Assembly: GCF_009789225.1 (NCBI RefSeq)
Contig: NZ_WSTA01000001.1
Coordinates: 106,854 to 170,853 of the forward strand
DNA: 64,000 nt
Reading direction: 5' to 3'
From: Agromyces seonyuensis
Lineage (GTDB): Bacteria > Actinomycetota > Actinomycetes > Actinomycetales > Microbacteriaceae
Below are positions 47,472-58,200 of this stretch, in pieces. Within the stretch, counting starts at the first letter, position 1; every line of letters starts with the position of its first letter. The position numbers and the translations under genes are program-made. The notes beneath the pieces were generated by a model. It saw only the letters and a program-made list of their open reading frames with translations, ran no database searches and was not told where the DNA came from.

Positions 47472-48410
47472 TCAGACCGTGCGCGCGGCCTCGGGCTCCG
47501 CATCGACCGACGACGCGGCCGGCTGCTTCAGGCTGAGCACCGAGAGCGTCATGGTCGCGGAGAGCAGGGCGGCGAGCACCATGTGGATGCCCACGAGCAG
47601 CGGCGGCAGGCCGTGCCGTGCCTGCCAAAGGCCGACGGCGATCTGCACCAGCTCGAGCAGCAGGAGGGCGAGGAACCAGCGCCTGGCCGGCAGCGCGAGC
47701 CGGAACGCCGCGACGACGAGCACGAGGGTGAGCGCGAAGAGCACGTAGCCGGGCCACGCGTGGATGTGCTGCAACAGCACCGCGTCGAAGCCGTTGCGGC
47801 CCGCCGCCGAATCGCCCGAGTGCGGTCCCGCACCGGTCGTGAGCACGCCGAACACGAGCGAGATCGCGAGCGCGAGCGTCGTGACGTGCGTGAGGATCGC
47901 GAACCACTTCGGGGCGGCGGGGACGCGCGGGCCGCTCGGCTGGTCGAGCCGGAAGAGGAAGACGGCCGTGACGCACACGAGGGCGAGCGAAGAGAGGTAG
48001 TGGAAGCCGACGATGAACGGGTTCAGGCCCGTCCACACCGTGATGCCGCCGACGATCGCCTGGGCGACGATGCCGAGTCCCACGACGAAGGAGAGCGTGA
48101 AGAGGTCCTGGCGCTTCGCCCCGGCTCGGCGGTTGTACCGGATGACGAGCAGGAACACGGCGAGCGCGACGATCCCGACGACCCCCGTCATCAGGCGATT
48201 GCCGAACTCGATGAGCGAGTGGTAGCTCAGTTCCTCGGTCGGGACGAGCGATTCGGCCGTGCAGAGCGGCCAGGTCGGGCAGCCCAGTCCGGAGGCGGTG
48301 AGGCGCACGGCGCCGCCGGTCGCGATGATCGTCGTCTGCGCGACGAACGAGAGCCACGCGAAGACGCGGAGGGCCGTGGGGATTCGGGCTGGAGCCGGGG
48401 AGCTGGTCAC
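47472..48410 (-). CDS. ctaA: Heme A synthase (COX15/CtaA)
   Basis: 312-residue membrane oxidase that converts heme O to heme A. Eight hydrophobic helices in two four-helix halves; conserved SGLGCPTWPLC with the Cys pair of the Gram-positive type, ITVWTGLNPFIVGFHYLSSL and VLLQHIHAWPGY with heme-ligand histidines, and VGIHMVLAALL at the end. The GTG at 48410 (V-T-S-S-P-A-P-A-R-I) is chosen because the helices start soon after it; an ATG at 48515 would add 35 residues unlike membrane-protein starts. The ribosome site (GACAGGATCGAG) is weak. Confidence 0.92.
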   Translation of the reverse strand: MTSSPAPARIPTALRVFAWLSFVAQTTIIATGGAVRLTASGLGCPTWPLCTAESLVPTEELSYHSLIEFGNRLMTGVVGIVALAVFLLVIRYNRRAGAKRQDLFTLSFVVGLGIVAQAIVGGITVWTGLNPFIVGFHYLSSLALVCVTAVFLFRLDQPSGPRVPAAPKWFAILTHVTTLALAISLVFGVLTTGAGPHSGDSAAGRNGFDAVLLQHIHAWPGYVLFALTLVLVVAAFRLALPARRWFLALLLLELVQIAVGLWQARHGLPPLLVGIHMVLAALLSATMTLSVLSLKQPAASSVDAEPEAARTV

Positions 48411-48479
48411 GGAACTCGATCCTGTCGGAACGGCGCTGGGACGCCCCTGGGAGAGAGGCGGCGGCCCGGGCCGACACTG

Positions 48480-48485
48480 TAGACT
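48480..48485 (+). promoter_or_regulatory. -10 element of the suf operon
   Basis: TAGACT, 9 nt before a GTG that opens a 54-codon frame and about 168 nt before sufB. No clear -35. The other candidate nearby, TAGGTT (48544-48549), is weaker. Confidence 0.5.
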
Positions 48486-48494
48486 GGGCACTTG

Positions 48495-48656
48495 GTGAAT
48501 CGCACGGCGACGCACGAGGCAGTCGCCGGATTCCCGCCCATTCTAGGTTTCGCACCGCTACCGCCCGCACATCGCCCGCATCGCCGCACACGCCTCGAAC
48601 GGCGAGCGGGCGGCCGGACTGACATCCGGTGCACGGGAGGAGAAGAGGAGAGATGA
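48495..48656 (+). CDS. Possible leader ORF upstream of sufB (53 aa)
   Basis: A GTG 9 nt after a -10 element opens an uninterrupted 54-codon frame whose TGA overlaps the sufB ATG as ATGA. The product would be [20 protein letters not shown] (first 20) and then Arg/Pro-rich, with a single cysteine near the end. The sufB ribosome site (GAGGAG) lies inside its last codons. The coupling geometry suggests a translated leader, but the composition is what any GC-rich non-coding stretch gives. No resemblance to SufR, the regulator often encoded at this place. Confidence 0.3.
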   Translation: MNRTATHEAVAGFPPILGFAPLPPAHRPHRRTRLERRAGGRTDIRCTGGEEER

Positions 48657-50071
48657 CGGACGTTCTGATTGACCGCCCAGAGCTCGAAGGACTCGGCCAG
48701 TACGAGTTCGGTTGGGCAGATTCCGATGTCGCCGGAGCTTCGGCCCGTCGCGGACTGTCGAAGGAGGTCGTCGCCGACATCTCGGGCCTCAAGAACGAGC
48801 CCGAATGGATGCTGAAGCGCCGTCTCCGCGCGCTGCAGCTCTTCGACCTCAAGCCGATGCCGAGCTGGGGCGCCGACCTCTCCGAGATCGACTTCGAGAA
48901 CATCAAGTACTTCGTGCGGTCGACGGAGAAGCAGGCCCAGTCGTGGGAGGACCTGCCCGAGGACATCCGCAACACGTACGAGAAGCTCGGCATCCCCGAG
49001 GCGGAGCGTCAGCGCCTCGTCGCGGGCGTCGCCGCGCAGTACGAGTCCGAGGTCGTCTACCACCAGATCCGCGAGGACCTGGAGGAGCAGGGCGTCATCT
49101 TCCTCGACACCGACACCGCGCTCCGCGAGCACCCGGAGATCTTCCAGGAGTACTTCGGCACGGTCATCCCGGCCGGCGACAACAAGTTCGCCGCGCTCAA
49201 CACCGCCGTGTGGTCGGGCGGCTCGTTCGTCTACGTGCCCAAGGGCGTCCACGTCGAGATCCCGCTCCAGGCCTACTTCCGCATCAACACGGAGAACATG
49301 GGCCAGTTCGAGCGGACGCTCATCATCGCCGACGAGGACAGCTACGTCCATTACATCGAGGGCTGCACCGCCCCGATCTACAAGAGCGACTCGCTCCACT
49401 CGGCCGTCGTCGAGATCATCGTGAAGAAGAACGCCCGCGTTCGCTACACGACGATCCAGAACTGGTCGAACAACGTCTACAACCTGGTCACCAAGCGCGC
49501 GGTCGCGCACGAGGGCGCCACCATGGAGTGGATCGACGGCAACATCGGCTCCAAGGTGACGATGAAGTACCCCTCGATCTTCCTCATGGGCGAGCACGCC
49601 AAGGGCGAGACCCTCTCGGTCGCCTTCGCGGGCCCCGGCCAGCACCAGGACGCCGGCGCGAAGATGATCCACATGGCGCCGTACACGCAGTCGTCGATCG
49701 TCTCCAAGTCGATCGCGCGCGGCGGCGGACGTGCCGGCTACCGCGGCGAGGTCCGCGTCGACGCGAACGCGCACCACGCGGCCAACACCGTGCGCTGCGA
49801 CGCCCTGCTCGTCGACACCATCTCGCGCTCCGACACGTACCCGGCGATCGACATCCGCGTCGACGACGTGCAGCTCGGCCACGAGGCGACCGTCTCCAAG
49901 GTCTCCGAGGAGCAGCTCTTCTACCTCATGTCCCGCGGCATCCCCGAGGACGAGGCGATGGCCATGATCGTGCGCGGCTTCATCGAGCCCATCGCGCGCG
50001 AGCTCCCGATGGAATACGCCATGGAACTGAACAAGCTCATCGAGATGGGCATGGAAGGCAGCGTCGGCTGA
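48653..50071 (+). CDS. sufB: Fe-S cluster assembly protein SufB
   Basis: 472-residue scaffold subunit of the SufBCD complex, where Fe-S clusters are built. N-terminal helical part, then the beta-helix core with [32 protein letters not shown] (conserved Cys), and the C-terminal helical SufC-contact region ending [25 protein letters not shown]. There is no intein. GGAGG and GAGGAG lie upstream of the ATG. It is the first canonical suf gene; sufD follows after 2 nt. Confidence 0.97.
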   Translation: MTDVLIDRPELEGLGQYEFGWADSDVAGASARRGLSKEVVADISGLKNEPEWMLKRRLRALQLFDLKPMPSWGADLSEIDFENIKYFVRSTEKQAQSWEDLPEDIRNTYEKLGIPEAERQRLVAGVAAQYESEVVYHQIREDLEEQGVIFLDTDTALREHPEIFQEYFGTVIPAGDNKFAALNTAVWSGGSFVYVPKGVHVEIPLQAYFRINTENMGQFERTLIIADEDSYVHYIEGCTAPIYKSDSLHSAVVEIIVKKNARVRYTTIQNWSNNVYNLVTKRAVAHEGATMEWIDGNIGSKVTMKYPSIFLMGEHAKGETLSVAFAGPGQHQDAGAKMIHMAPYTQSSIVSKSIARGGGRAGYRGEVRVDANAHHAANTVRCDALLVDTISRSDTYPAIDIRVDDVQLGHEATVSKVSEEQLFYLMSRGIPEDEAMAMIVRGFIEPIARELPMEYAMELNKLIEMGMEGSVG

Positions 50072-50073
50072 GC

Positions 50074-51270
50074 ATGACCAGCGTCACCCCCACCAGCACC
50101 GCCATGCCCACCGAAGGCCAGCACGGCCTCAAGGCCCACTCCGACGGTGACTGGGACCGCACGGTCCCCGTCCAGACCCGATCCGAGCGCTTCCGCTCCG
50201 TGAACGTCGCCGACTTCCCCGAGGTCGACGGCAAGGAGCACGTCTGGAAGCTCTCGCCCGTCGCGACGTTCGCCGACCTCACCAACGGCGAGATCAGCGG
50301 CGCCGTCCCGACGCTCGAGCTCCACGAGGCCGACGGCGTCGACGTCTCCTGGATCGCCCGCGACGACGAGCGCATCGGCGCCGCCGGCATCCCCGAGGAG
50401 CGCGCGAGCGCGAACGCGTGGTCGAGCTTCGAGCAGGCGCTCCTCATCTCGGTCACCGGCGAAGACGAGAAGGTCGCGGGCGTCACCCGCACCGGCCTGG
50501 GCACCGCGCCCCGCGCCGCCCACACGGTCATCGAGGCGGCGCCGAACAGCCGCGGGCTCGTCGTCCTCCGCGGCACCGGCGAGGCCCGCCTCACCGAGAA
50601 CGTCGAGATCCTCGTCGGCGAGGGCGCGAACCTCACCGTCGTCTCCCTCCAGGAGTGGGCCGAGGACGGCGTGCACCTCGCGAGCCACTTCGCGCGCATC
50701 GGCCGCGACGCCAAGCTCAAGCACATCGTCGTCTCCCTCGGCGGCAAGGTCGTGCGGGTCAACCCCTCGACCCACCTCGCCGAGCAGGGCGCGGACATCG
50801 AGGCGCTCGGCCTCTACTTCGCCGACGCCGGCCAGCACCTCGAGCAGCAGGTCTACGTCAACCACGACGCCCCGCACACCCGCTCGCGCGTGACCTACAA
50901 GGGCGCGCTGCAGGGAGCGGGCGCGCGCAGCGTCTGGATCGGCGACGTGCTCATCGGCAACGCGGCGGTCGGCACCGACAGCTACGAGCAGAACCGCAAC
51001 CTCGTCCTCACGGACGGCACGCGCGCCGACTCGGTGCCGAACCTCGAGATCGAGACCGGCGACATCGAGGGTGCCGGCCACGCGAGTGCGACCGGCCGCT
51101 TCGACGACGAGCAGCTCTTCTACCTGCAGTCGCGCGGCATCCCGGAGGACGAGGCCCGTCGCCTGGTCGTCCGCGGCTTCCTCATGGAGATCGTCCAGAA
51201 GATCGGCGACGCCGAGCTCGAGGAGCGCCTCGTCGCGGCACTCGAAGCCGAACTCGCCGGGGAGCGCTGA
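50074..51270 (+). CDS. sufD: Fe-S cluster assembly protein SufD
   Basis: 398-residue SufB paralogue in the SufBCD complex. The beta-helix core runs from about 130 to 330, with LKHIVVSLGGKVVRVNPS and YVNHDAPHTRSRVTYKG (the conserved His), and the C-terminal block [25 protein letters not shown] (in parts) mirrors SufB. Start ATG 2 nt after sufB. The TGA overlaps the next ATG by one base. Confidence 0.95.
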   Translation: MTSVTPTSTAMPTEGQHGLKAHSDGDWDRTVPVQTRSERFRSVNVADFPEVDGKEHVWKLSPVATFADLTNGEISGAVPTLELHEADGVDVSWIARDDERIGAAGIPEERASANAWSSFEQALLISVTGEDEKVAGVTRTGLGTAPRAAHTVIEAAPNSRGLVVLRGTGEARLTENVEILVGEGANLTVVSLQEWAEDGVHLASHFARIGRDAKLKHIVVSLGGKVVRVNPSTHLAEQGADIEALGLYFADAGQHLEQQVYVNHDAPHTRSRVTYKGALQGAGARSVWIGDVLIGNAAVGTDSYEQNRNLVLTDGTRADSVPNLEIETGDIEGAGHASATGRFDDEQLFYLQSRGIPEDEARRLVVRGFLMEIVQKIGDAELEERLVAALEAELAGER

Positions 51271-51596
51271 TGGCCGCGTCCCGTGCCTGTGCGGTCAGCG
51301 AGCTCGGCGAGAACGAGGCCAAGCGCGTCGTCATCGACGGCGTGCCGATCGCCGTCGTGAAAGACAGCGCCGGCGACATCTTCGCGATCGGCGACACGTG
51401 CACGCACGGCGACATCTCCCTCGCCGAGGGCTTCGTCGAGGACGACACGCTCGAGTGCTGGGCCCACGGGTCCAAGTTCTCGCTGAAGTCCGGCCGTCCC
51501 CTCACGCTCCCCGCGTACGAGCCCGTGCCCGTCTACCGCGTCGACATCGACGGCGACGACGTGCTCATCGATCCCGCGGTCACGCTGACCGTCTGA
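51270..51596 (+). CDS. Rieske 2Fe-2S ferredoxin-like protein in the suf operon
   Basis: 108-residue soluble Rieske protein. The cluster ligands are C and H in CTHGDISL and C and H in CWAHGSKF, with the usual spacing of about 18 residues. It resembles ferredoxin subunits of ring-hydroxylating oxygenases. Such a gene between sufD and sufC is common in actinobacteria; whether it donates electrons during cluster assembly is not known. Start set by the TGATG overlap with sufD. Confidence 0.92.
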   Translation: MAASRACAVSELGENEAKRVVIDGVPIAVVKDSAGDIFAIGDTCTHGDISLAEGFVEDDTLECWAHGSKFSLKSGRPLTLPAYEPVPVYRVDIDGDDVLIDPAVTLTV

Positions 51597-51645
51597 CCCT
51601 CCGCCGCGGCAGCGCGGCACGCTACCGAAAGTGAACCGAACTCGA

Positions 51646-52413
<768 letters not shown>

Positions 52414-52421
52414 GGCCGGGG

Positions 52422-52427
52422 TAGCAT
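52422..52427 (+). promoter_or_regulatory. -10 element of the SufT-like gene, leaderless
   Basis: TAGCAT, 6 nt before the ATG at 52434, in the 20-nt gap after sufC. Confidence 0.5.
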
Positions 52428-52433
52428 CAGCAC

Positions 52434-52763
52434 ATGGTCACCTCACTCGCCCCGGAGCGCTTCGACGAGATCAGCGAAGCGCTGAAGGACGTCGTCGACC
52501 CCGAACTCGGGGTGAACGTCGTCGACCTCGGCCTCATCTACGACCTCGGCTGGGATGACGAGAACGACGCCCTCGTCATCCACATGACGCTCACGAGCGC
52601 GGGCTGCCCGCTCACCGACGTCATCGAGGAGCAGACCGCGCAGGCCCTCGACGGGCACGTCGAGGCGTTCCGCATCAACTGGGTGTGGATGCCGCCGTGG
52701 GGTCCCGAGCGGATCACCGACGACGGCCGCGACATGATGCGCGCCATCGGCTTCGCGATCTGA
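52434..52763 (+). CDS. MIP18/DUF59 family Fe-S maturation factor (SufT-like)
   Basis: 109-residue single DUF59 domain. DPELGVNVVDLGLIYDLGW at about 23-41 and the conserved cysteine block MTLTSAGCPLTDVI (about 60) define the family, whose members help transfer Fe-S clusters. It lacks the Mrp ATPase part and the SufE/IscU fold. It lies 20 nt after sufC but seems to have its own leaderless promoter. Confidence 0.92.
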   Translation: MVTSLAPERFDEISEALKDVVDPELGVNVVDLGLIYDLGWDDENDALVIHMTLTSAGCPLTDVIEEQTAQALDGHVEAFRINWVWMPPWGPERITDDGRDMMRAIGFAI

Positions 52764-52773
52764 TTCCGATCGC

Positions 52774-52809
52774 ACGAACGCCCCCGGTCCTCGGACCGGG
52801 GGCGTTCGT
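52774..52809. terminator. Bidirectional terminator, suf operon / panB
   Basis: Perfect inverted repeat ACGAACGCCCCCGGTCC / GGACCGGGGGCGTTCGT (17 bp, tiny loop), followed by TTGTTTCTC on the plus strand; between convergent genes. Confidence 0.88.
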
Positions 52810-52841
52810 TGTTTCTCAGGCGGGTGGGACCGGGGGAGCGC

Positions 52842-53696
52842 TCAGTAGGAGTGCTCGGGGCCGGGGTACTCGCCGCTCGCGACGTCCGCCTGCCAGGCCT
52901 TCGCCGCATCCCCGAGGATGCCCGCGAGGTCGGCGTACTGCTTGACGAACTTCGGCACGCGGCCGATGGTCAGGCCCGCCCAGTCGGTCCACACGAGGAG
53001 CTGACCGTCCGCGTGCGGGCCGGCGCCGACGGAGATCGTCGGGATCGCGAGGCGCTCCGTGACGGCCTGCGCCGCTTCGGCGGGGACCATCTCGAGCACG
53101 ACCGCGAAAGCGCCCGCGGCCTGGACGGCCTCCGCGTCGGCGATGAGCTGCTCGAGGCCGTCGCCGCGGCCCTGGATGAGGTGGCCGCCGAGCCCGTGCT
53201 CGCTCTGCGGAGTGAAGCCGACATGCCCCATGACGGGGATGCCCGCCTGCACGATGCGGCGGATCTGCTCGGCCGAGCGCTCGCCGCCCTCGAGCTTGAC
53301 GGCGTGCGCGCCCGTCTCCTTCATGAACCGGATGGCCGTGTGCAACGCCTCCTCGGGGCCTGTCTCGTACGAGCCGAACGGGAGGTCGCCGATGACGAAT
53401 GCGCGCTTCGTGGAGCGCGCCACGGCCCGCGTGAGCGGGATGAGTTCATCGACGGTGACCGGCAGCGTCGTGTCGTAGCCGAAGACGGTGTTGCCGGCCG
53501 AATCGCCGACGAGGAGGAAGTCGATGCCCGCCTCGTCGAAGATGCGGGCCGTGAGGGTGTCGTAGCTCGTGAGGCCGGTGATCTTGATGCCCTGCTGCTT
53601 GGCGTTCTGGAAGTGCCGCGTCCGGACCCGCTTGGGGCCGGCCGGGGCGCTCGCGCCATAGGTGTGCTGCTCGGGCGTTTCAGGCTGCGCTGGCAT
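52842..53696 (-). CDS. panB: 3-methyl-2-oxobutanoate hydroxymethyltransferase
   Basis: 284-residue first enzyme of the pantothenate branch, making ketopantoate with methylene-tetrahydrofolate. [15 protein letters not shown] and [10 protein letters not shown] carry the Mg-binding Asp, [13 protein letters not shown] the Lys and Glu, and GHVGFTPQS is conserved. An N-terminal extension of about 25 residues precedes the barrel. The ATG lies 7 nt after a -10 element. Its pathway supplies CoaE (23.6 kb) far away. Confidence 0.95.
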   Translation of the reverse strand: MPAQPETPEQHTYGASAPAGPKRVRTRHFQNAKQQGIKITGLTSYDTLTARIFDEAGIDFLLVGDSAGNTVFGYDTTLPVTVDELIPLTRAVARSTKRAFVIGDLPFGSYETGPEEALHTAIRFMKETGAHAVKLEGGERSAEQIRRIVQAGIPVMGHVGFTPQSEHGLGGHLIQGRGDGLEQLIADAEAVQAAGAFAVVLEMVPAEAAQAVTERLAIPTISVGAGPHADGQLLVWTDWAGLTIGRVPKFVKQYADLAGILGDAAKAWQADVASGEYPGPEHSY

Positions 53697-53703
53697 GAGC
53701 AGG

Positions 53704-53709
53704 ATTCTA
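53704..53709 (-). promoter_or_regulatory. -10 element of panB, leaderless
   Basis: TAGAAT on the minus strand (ATTCTA on plus), 7 nt before the panB ATG. Confidence 0.6.
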
Positions 53710-53826
53710 GACCCGGGCCCTGCACGGCGCGGGCCGACGGGGGAGTCGCGCGGGCGCGCGGGCGGGCGTCGAGGCATCCTCGTCATCGCGGCGCAGGAAG
53801 CGGCCGTACGGGGCCGTCCGAACTTG

Positions 53827-53832
53827 TACGCT
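53827..53832 (+). promoter_or_regulatory. Putative -10 element of glnA2-glnE
   Basis: TACGCT, 23 nt before the glnA2 ATG; GAGAGGG acts as ribosome site. No GlnR-like array was found in this 159-nt divergent gap. Confidence 0.45.
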
Positions 53833-53855
53833 GGTCGGAGTCAGAGAGGGCAGGG

Positions 53856-55193
53856 ATGGACAAGCAGCGTGACTTCGTTCTCAGGACCATCGAGGAACGA
53901 GGCGTCAAGTTCGTACGACTGTGGTTCACGGACGTCGTCGGCACCTTGAAGTCGGTCGCGATCGCGCCGGCCGAGGTCGAAGGGGCGTTCACCGAGGGCA
54001 TCGGCTTCGACGGCTCCGCCATCGAAGGCCTGTCGCGCACGTCGGAATCCGACCTGCTCGCCTTCCCGGACCCCACGACGTTCCAGCTGCTCCCGTGGCG
54101 CGGTGACATCGACCCGACGGCCCGCATGTTCTGCGACATCTCGACGCCGGACGGCGCCCCCGCGGTCGCCGATCCGCGCAACGTGCTGAAGCGCACGCTC
54201 GAGAAGGCCGCCGACCGCGGGTTCACGTTCTACACGCACCCCGAGATCGAGTTCTACCTGCTGAAGTCGGCGAAGTTCGGCCCCGAGGGCCCGGAACCCG
54301 TCGACAACGCGGGCTACTTCGACAACGTGCCCGGCGGCACCGCCCACGACTTCCGCCGTCGTTCCGTGCGGATGCTCGAGGACCTCGGCATCTCGGTGGA
54401 GTTCAGCCACCACGAGGTCGGCCCCGGCCAGAACGAGATCGACCTCCGCTACGCGGACGCGCTCGCGACCGCCGACAACATCATGACGTTCCGCACGGTC
54501 ATCAAGGAGGTGGCGATCGAGCAGGGCGTGTACGCGACGTTCATGCCGAAGCCCTTCTCCGAGCACCCGGGCAGCGGCATGCACACGCACCTCTCGCTCT
54601 TCGAGGGCGAGAAGAACGCCTTCTACGAGCCCGGCGCCCAGTACCAGCTCTCCAAGATCGGCCGGCAGTTCGTCGCGGGGCTCCTGCGCCACGCGCAGGA
54701 GATCTCGGCGGTCACCAACCAGTTCGTGAACTCGTACAAGCGCATCTGGGGCGGCGACGAGGCGCCGAGCTTCGTCTCGTGGGGTCACAACAACCGTTCC
54801 GCGCTCGTTCGCGTGCCGCTCTACAAGCCCAACAAGGGCCAGAGCGCCCGCGTCGAGTACCGCGCCATCGACTCCGCGTCGAACCCGTACCTCGCGTTCG
54901 CGCTCCTGCTCGCCGCCGGTCTCAAGGGCATCGAGGAGGGCTACGAGCTCCCGGCCGAGGCCGAGAACAACGTGTGGGAGCTCTCCGACGCCGAGCGCCG
55001 CGCCCTCGGCTACGACCCGCTGCCGACGAGCCTCGACGCAGCGATCCAGTACATGGAGGAGTCCGAGCTCGTCGCCGACACCCTCGGCGAGCAGGTCTTC
55101 AACTACGTGCTGGCCAACAAGCGCGCCGAGTGGCGCGGCTACCGGGCTCAGGTCACGAAGTTCGAGCTCGACCGCAACCTCGGCATCCTCTGA
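53856..55193 (+). CDS. glnA2: Glutamine synthetase-type protein GlnA2
   Basis: 445-residue GS-I family member. FTDVVGTLKSVAI, GFDGSAIEG, catalytic strand HPEIEFYLLK, PSGSGMHTHLS-like HPGSGMHTHLSLF and NRSALVRVP are all in place, so it may be active. It lacks the GlnE target tyrosine: the aligned position is W374 in NNVWELS, where GlnA1 has DLYELP. It also lacks the 25-residue insertion of GS I-beta, making it I-alpha-like. Mycobacterial GlnA2 is the equivalent next to glnE. The stop is 7 nt before glnE, so the pair is an operon. Confidence 0.93.
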   Translation: MDKQRDFVLRTIEERGVKFVRLWFTDVVGTLKSVAIAPAEVEGAFTEGIGFDGSAIEGLSRTSESDLLAFPDPTTFQLLPWRGDIDPTARMFCDISTPDGAPAVADPRNVLKRTLEKAADRGFTFYTHPEIEFYLLKSAKFGPEGPEPVDNAGYFDNVPGGTAHDFRRRSVRMLEDLGISVEFSHHEVGPGQNEIDLRYADALATADNIMTFRTVIKEVAIEQGVYATFMPKPFSEHPGSGMHTHLSLFEGEKNAFYEPGAQYQLSKIGRQFVAGLLRHAQEISAVTNQFVNSYKRIWGGDEAPSFVSWGHNNRSALVRVPLYKPNKGQSARVEYRAIDSASNPYLAFALLLAAGLKGIEEGYELPAEAENNVWELSDAERRALGYDPLPTSLDAAIQYMEESELVADTLGEQVFNYVLANKRAEWRGYRAQVTKFELDRNLGIL

Positions 55194-55200
55194 CGTCGGC

Positions 55201-58200
55201 ATGCCCCGCTCGCCCCTCGGTCTGACCGCTTCGGCGCGGGCGGGGTTCGACGACCTCGGTGCGGCGACCGCCGGTGTGGAAGCGCTCGCGGCCGCGTCCG
55301 GGGTCGCCCCTCCGGCGCTGCTCGACGCCTTCGCCCTCGCCGCCGACCCGGATGCCGCGCTCGCGTCGGTGACGGAGCTGCGGCGCCGTGCGCCCGACTC
55401 CGTCGACCGGCTGCTCGCGGAGCCGCAGTCCGCCGCGCGATTGAGCCGCCTCGTCGGCGCCTCGCGCGGCCTGGCCGACTTCCTGGGGCGGGAGACGGCA
55501 GCCCTCGAGCGCCTGACGGCACCACCGCGGCCGCCCGCGGACGCCGAGGCGGCGCGGGCGACGCTCGTCGCTGCGGTCGAATCGGCGCCGGCCGACGCGG
55601 ACGTGGATGACCTGGCTCGTCGGCTGCGCCGGGCCTACCGGAGCGAGCTCGTCGAACTCGCAGTCTGGGACCTCGGCGGCGATGCCGTCCCCATCCTCGA
55701 CCGCGTCGCCGCCGGGCTCGCGGACCTCGCCGCCGCGGCGCTCGACGCCGCGCTGGCCGGCGCACGCCGTCTCATCTCGAACGCCCCCGGCGCCACGGCC
55801 GCCTTCGGACGCTACCCCGCCGAACAGGTCGACGCCGTGCGGCTCGCGATCATCGGCATGGGCAAGGCCGGCGCGCGAGAGCTCAACTACGTGAGCGACG
55901 TCGACGTCATCTACGTCGGCGACTCCGCCGACGAGGAGATCCTGCCGACCGCCCGCGCCCTCGAGATCGCCACGCGGCTCGCCGTGACCGTCCAGCGGCT
56001 CATCGGCGAACCCGGCATCGAGCCGCCGCTGTGGGAGGTCGACCCGAACCTGCGTCCCGAGGGCAAGGACGGCGCGCTCGTGCGCACGCTCGACTCCCAC
56101 CTCCAGTACTACGAGCGCTGGGCGAAGAACTGGGAGTTCCAGGCGCTGCTGAAGGCCCGCGCGATGGCTGGCGACCGGGAGCTGGGGGAGCGCTACGTCG
56201 CCGGCGTCGCACCCAAGGTCTGGACGAGCTCCTCGCGCGACGGGTTCGTCGAGGAAGTGCAGCGGATGCGGGAGCGCGTCACCGCGAACATCCCCGCCGC
56301 CGAGGTCGACCGCCAGCTCAAGCTCGGCCCCGGCGGACTCCGCGACATCGAGTTCACGGTCCAGCTGCTGCAGCTCGTGCACGGCGCGACCGACGAGGGC
56401 ATCCGCCAGCGCGACACCCTCGGGGCGCTCGCCGCCCTCGCTGAGCGCGGCTACGTCGGCCGCGAGGAGGCTGCGGAGTTCGCCGACGACTACCGGGTCC
56501 TCCGGGTCCTCGAGCACCGCCAGCAGCTCCGACGGCTGCGCCGCACCCACTTGATGCCGACGGAGCCCGCCGACCTCCGGGTGCTCGCCCGTGCGTCGGG
56601 CCTCGCCCGGGGCGCTGACGAACTCGTCACCCGCTGGCACGAGATGCGCGCCCGCGTCCGGCGCCTGCACGAGCGGCTGTTCTACCGGCCGTTGCTCTCC
56701 GCCGTCGCGGCGATCCCGGCCTCCGGTCTCGAGCTCACCGACGCCCAGGCGGAAGCGCGCCTGCGGGCGATCGGCTACCGCGACCCGCGCGGCGCGCTCG
56801 CCCACATCGCGGCGCTCACCGCCGGAGTCTCGCGACGAGCGGTCATCCAGCGCCATCTGATGCCCGTGCTCATCGCGTGGTTCGCGGATGGCCCGGATCC
56901 CGACTACGGCATGCTCGCCTTCCGTCGCATCAGCGATCGTCTCGGCACGACGCACTGGTACCTCGGGCTGCTCCGCGATTCCTCCGAGGCGGCGCTGCGT
57001 CTGACCCGGGTGCTCTCGAGCTCGCGGTTCGCCGGCGAGCTCATCGAGTACCTGCCGGAGGCCGTCGCGTGGCTCGAGGACGACGCCGACCTGCGCCCGC
57101 GCTCGCTCGCCGCGCTGCAAGAGGAGGGGGCGGCGGTCCTCGCCCGTCATGCCGATCGCGACGCTGCGGCGAACGTGCTGCGCGGCATCCGTCGCCGGGA
57201 GATCCTGCGCCTCGCGATCGCCTCGATCCTCGGGACTGTCCGGATCGACGAGCTCGGCCGCGGGCTCAGCGACGTGATGGAGCACCACCTCGGTGCGCTC
57301 CTCGAGATCATCCGGCGTGACGACCGCGACGGCCTCGAGTTCGGGATCGTGGCGATGGGACGCTTCGGCGGCCGGGAGCTCGGATTCGGCTCGGACGCCG
57401 ACCTCATCTACGTCTTCCGGCCGGCCGGCGACGAACCCGAGCGCGCGCAGCGGCGCGCGGTCGCGATCGTCGCCGAACTCGGGCGCTTGGTCGAGGATGC
57501 CCGACTCCCGCTCGAGCTCGATGCGGACCTTCGGCCCGAGGGTCGCAACGGCGTCGTCGCGCGTTCCCTCGACGCCTACCGCGCCTACTACGCGCGCTGG
57601 TCGCTCACATGGGAGGCGCAGGCGCTGCTCCGGGCGCATCCGCTCGCGGGCGACGCCGGCCTCCTCGCCGACTTCGCCGCGCTGGCCGACGAGATCCGCT
57701 ACCCGGACGCCGTCACCGAGCACGACGTGCGCGAAGTGAAGCGCATCAAGGCCCGCGTCGAGAACGAGCGGCTGCCGCAGGGCGCCGACCCGAAGCGGCA
57801 CCTGAAGCTCGGCCGCGGTTCGCTCTCCGACGTCGAATGGTTCGTCCAGCTGCTCCAGCTCGAGCACGCCGGCCGGGTGCGCTCGCTCCGCACGACCTCG
57901 ACCATCGAGGCGCTCGACGCGGCCGTGGATGCCGGACTCGTCGCGAAGCACGACGCCGCCACGCTCCGCGCTGCGTGGGAGTTCGCGTCCCGCGCGAGAT
58001 CGGCGCTCACGCTCTGGCTCGATCGCACGACCGATGTCCTGCCGACCGACCGCACGCAGCTCGAGGGCGTCGCACGTCTGCTCGAATACCCGCCGCGATC
58101 GGCGACCCGGTTCGAGGAGGACTACCTCCAGACCACGCGCCGCGCGCGCACGGTCTTCGAGCGCGGCTTCTACGGCGAGCCCGAACGGCGCGAACCGCGC

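Noticed and set aside
52809..53855. N-terminal extension of glnA2 across the panB gene
   Set aside because: The extension is antisense to panB; GlnA2 starts naturally at MDKQRDFVLRTIEERGVKF after a ribosome site.
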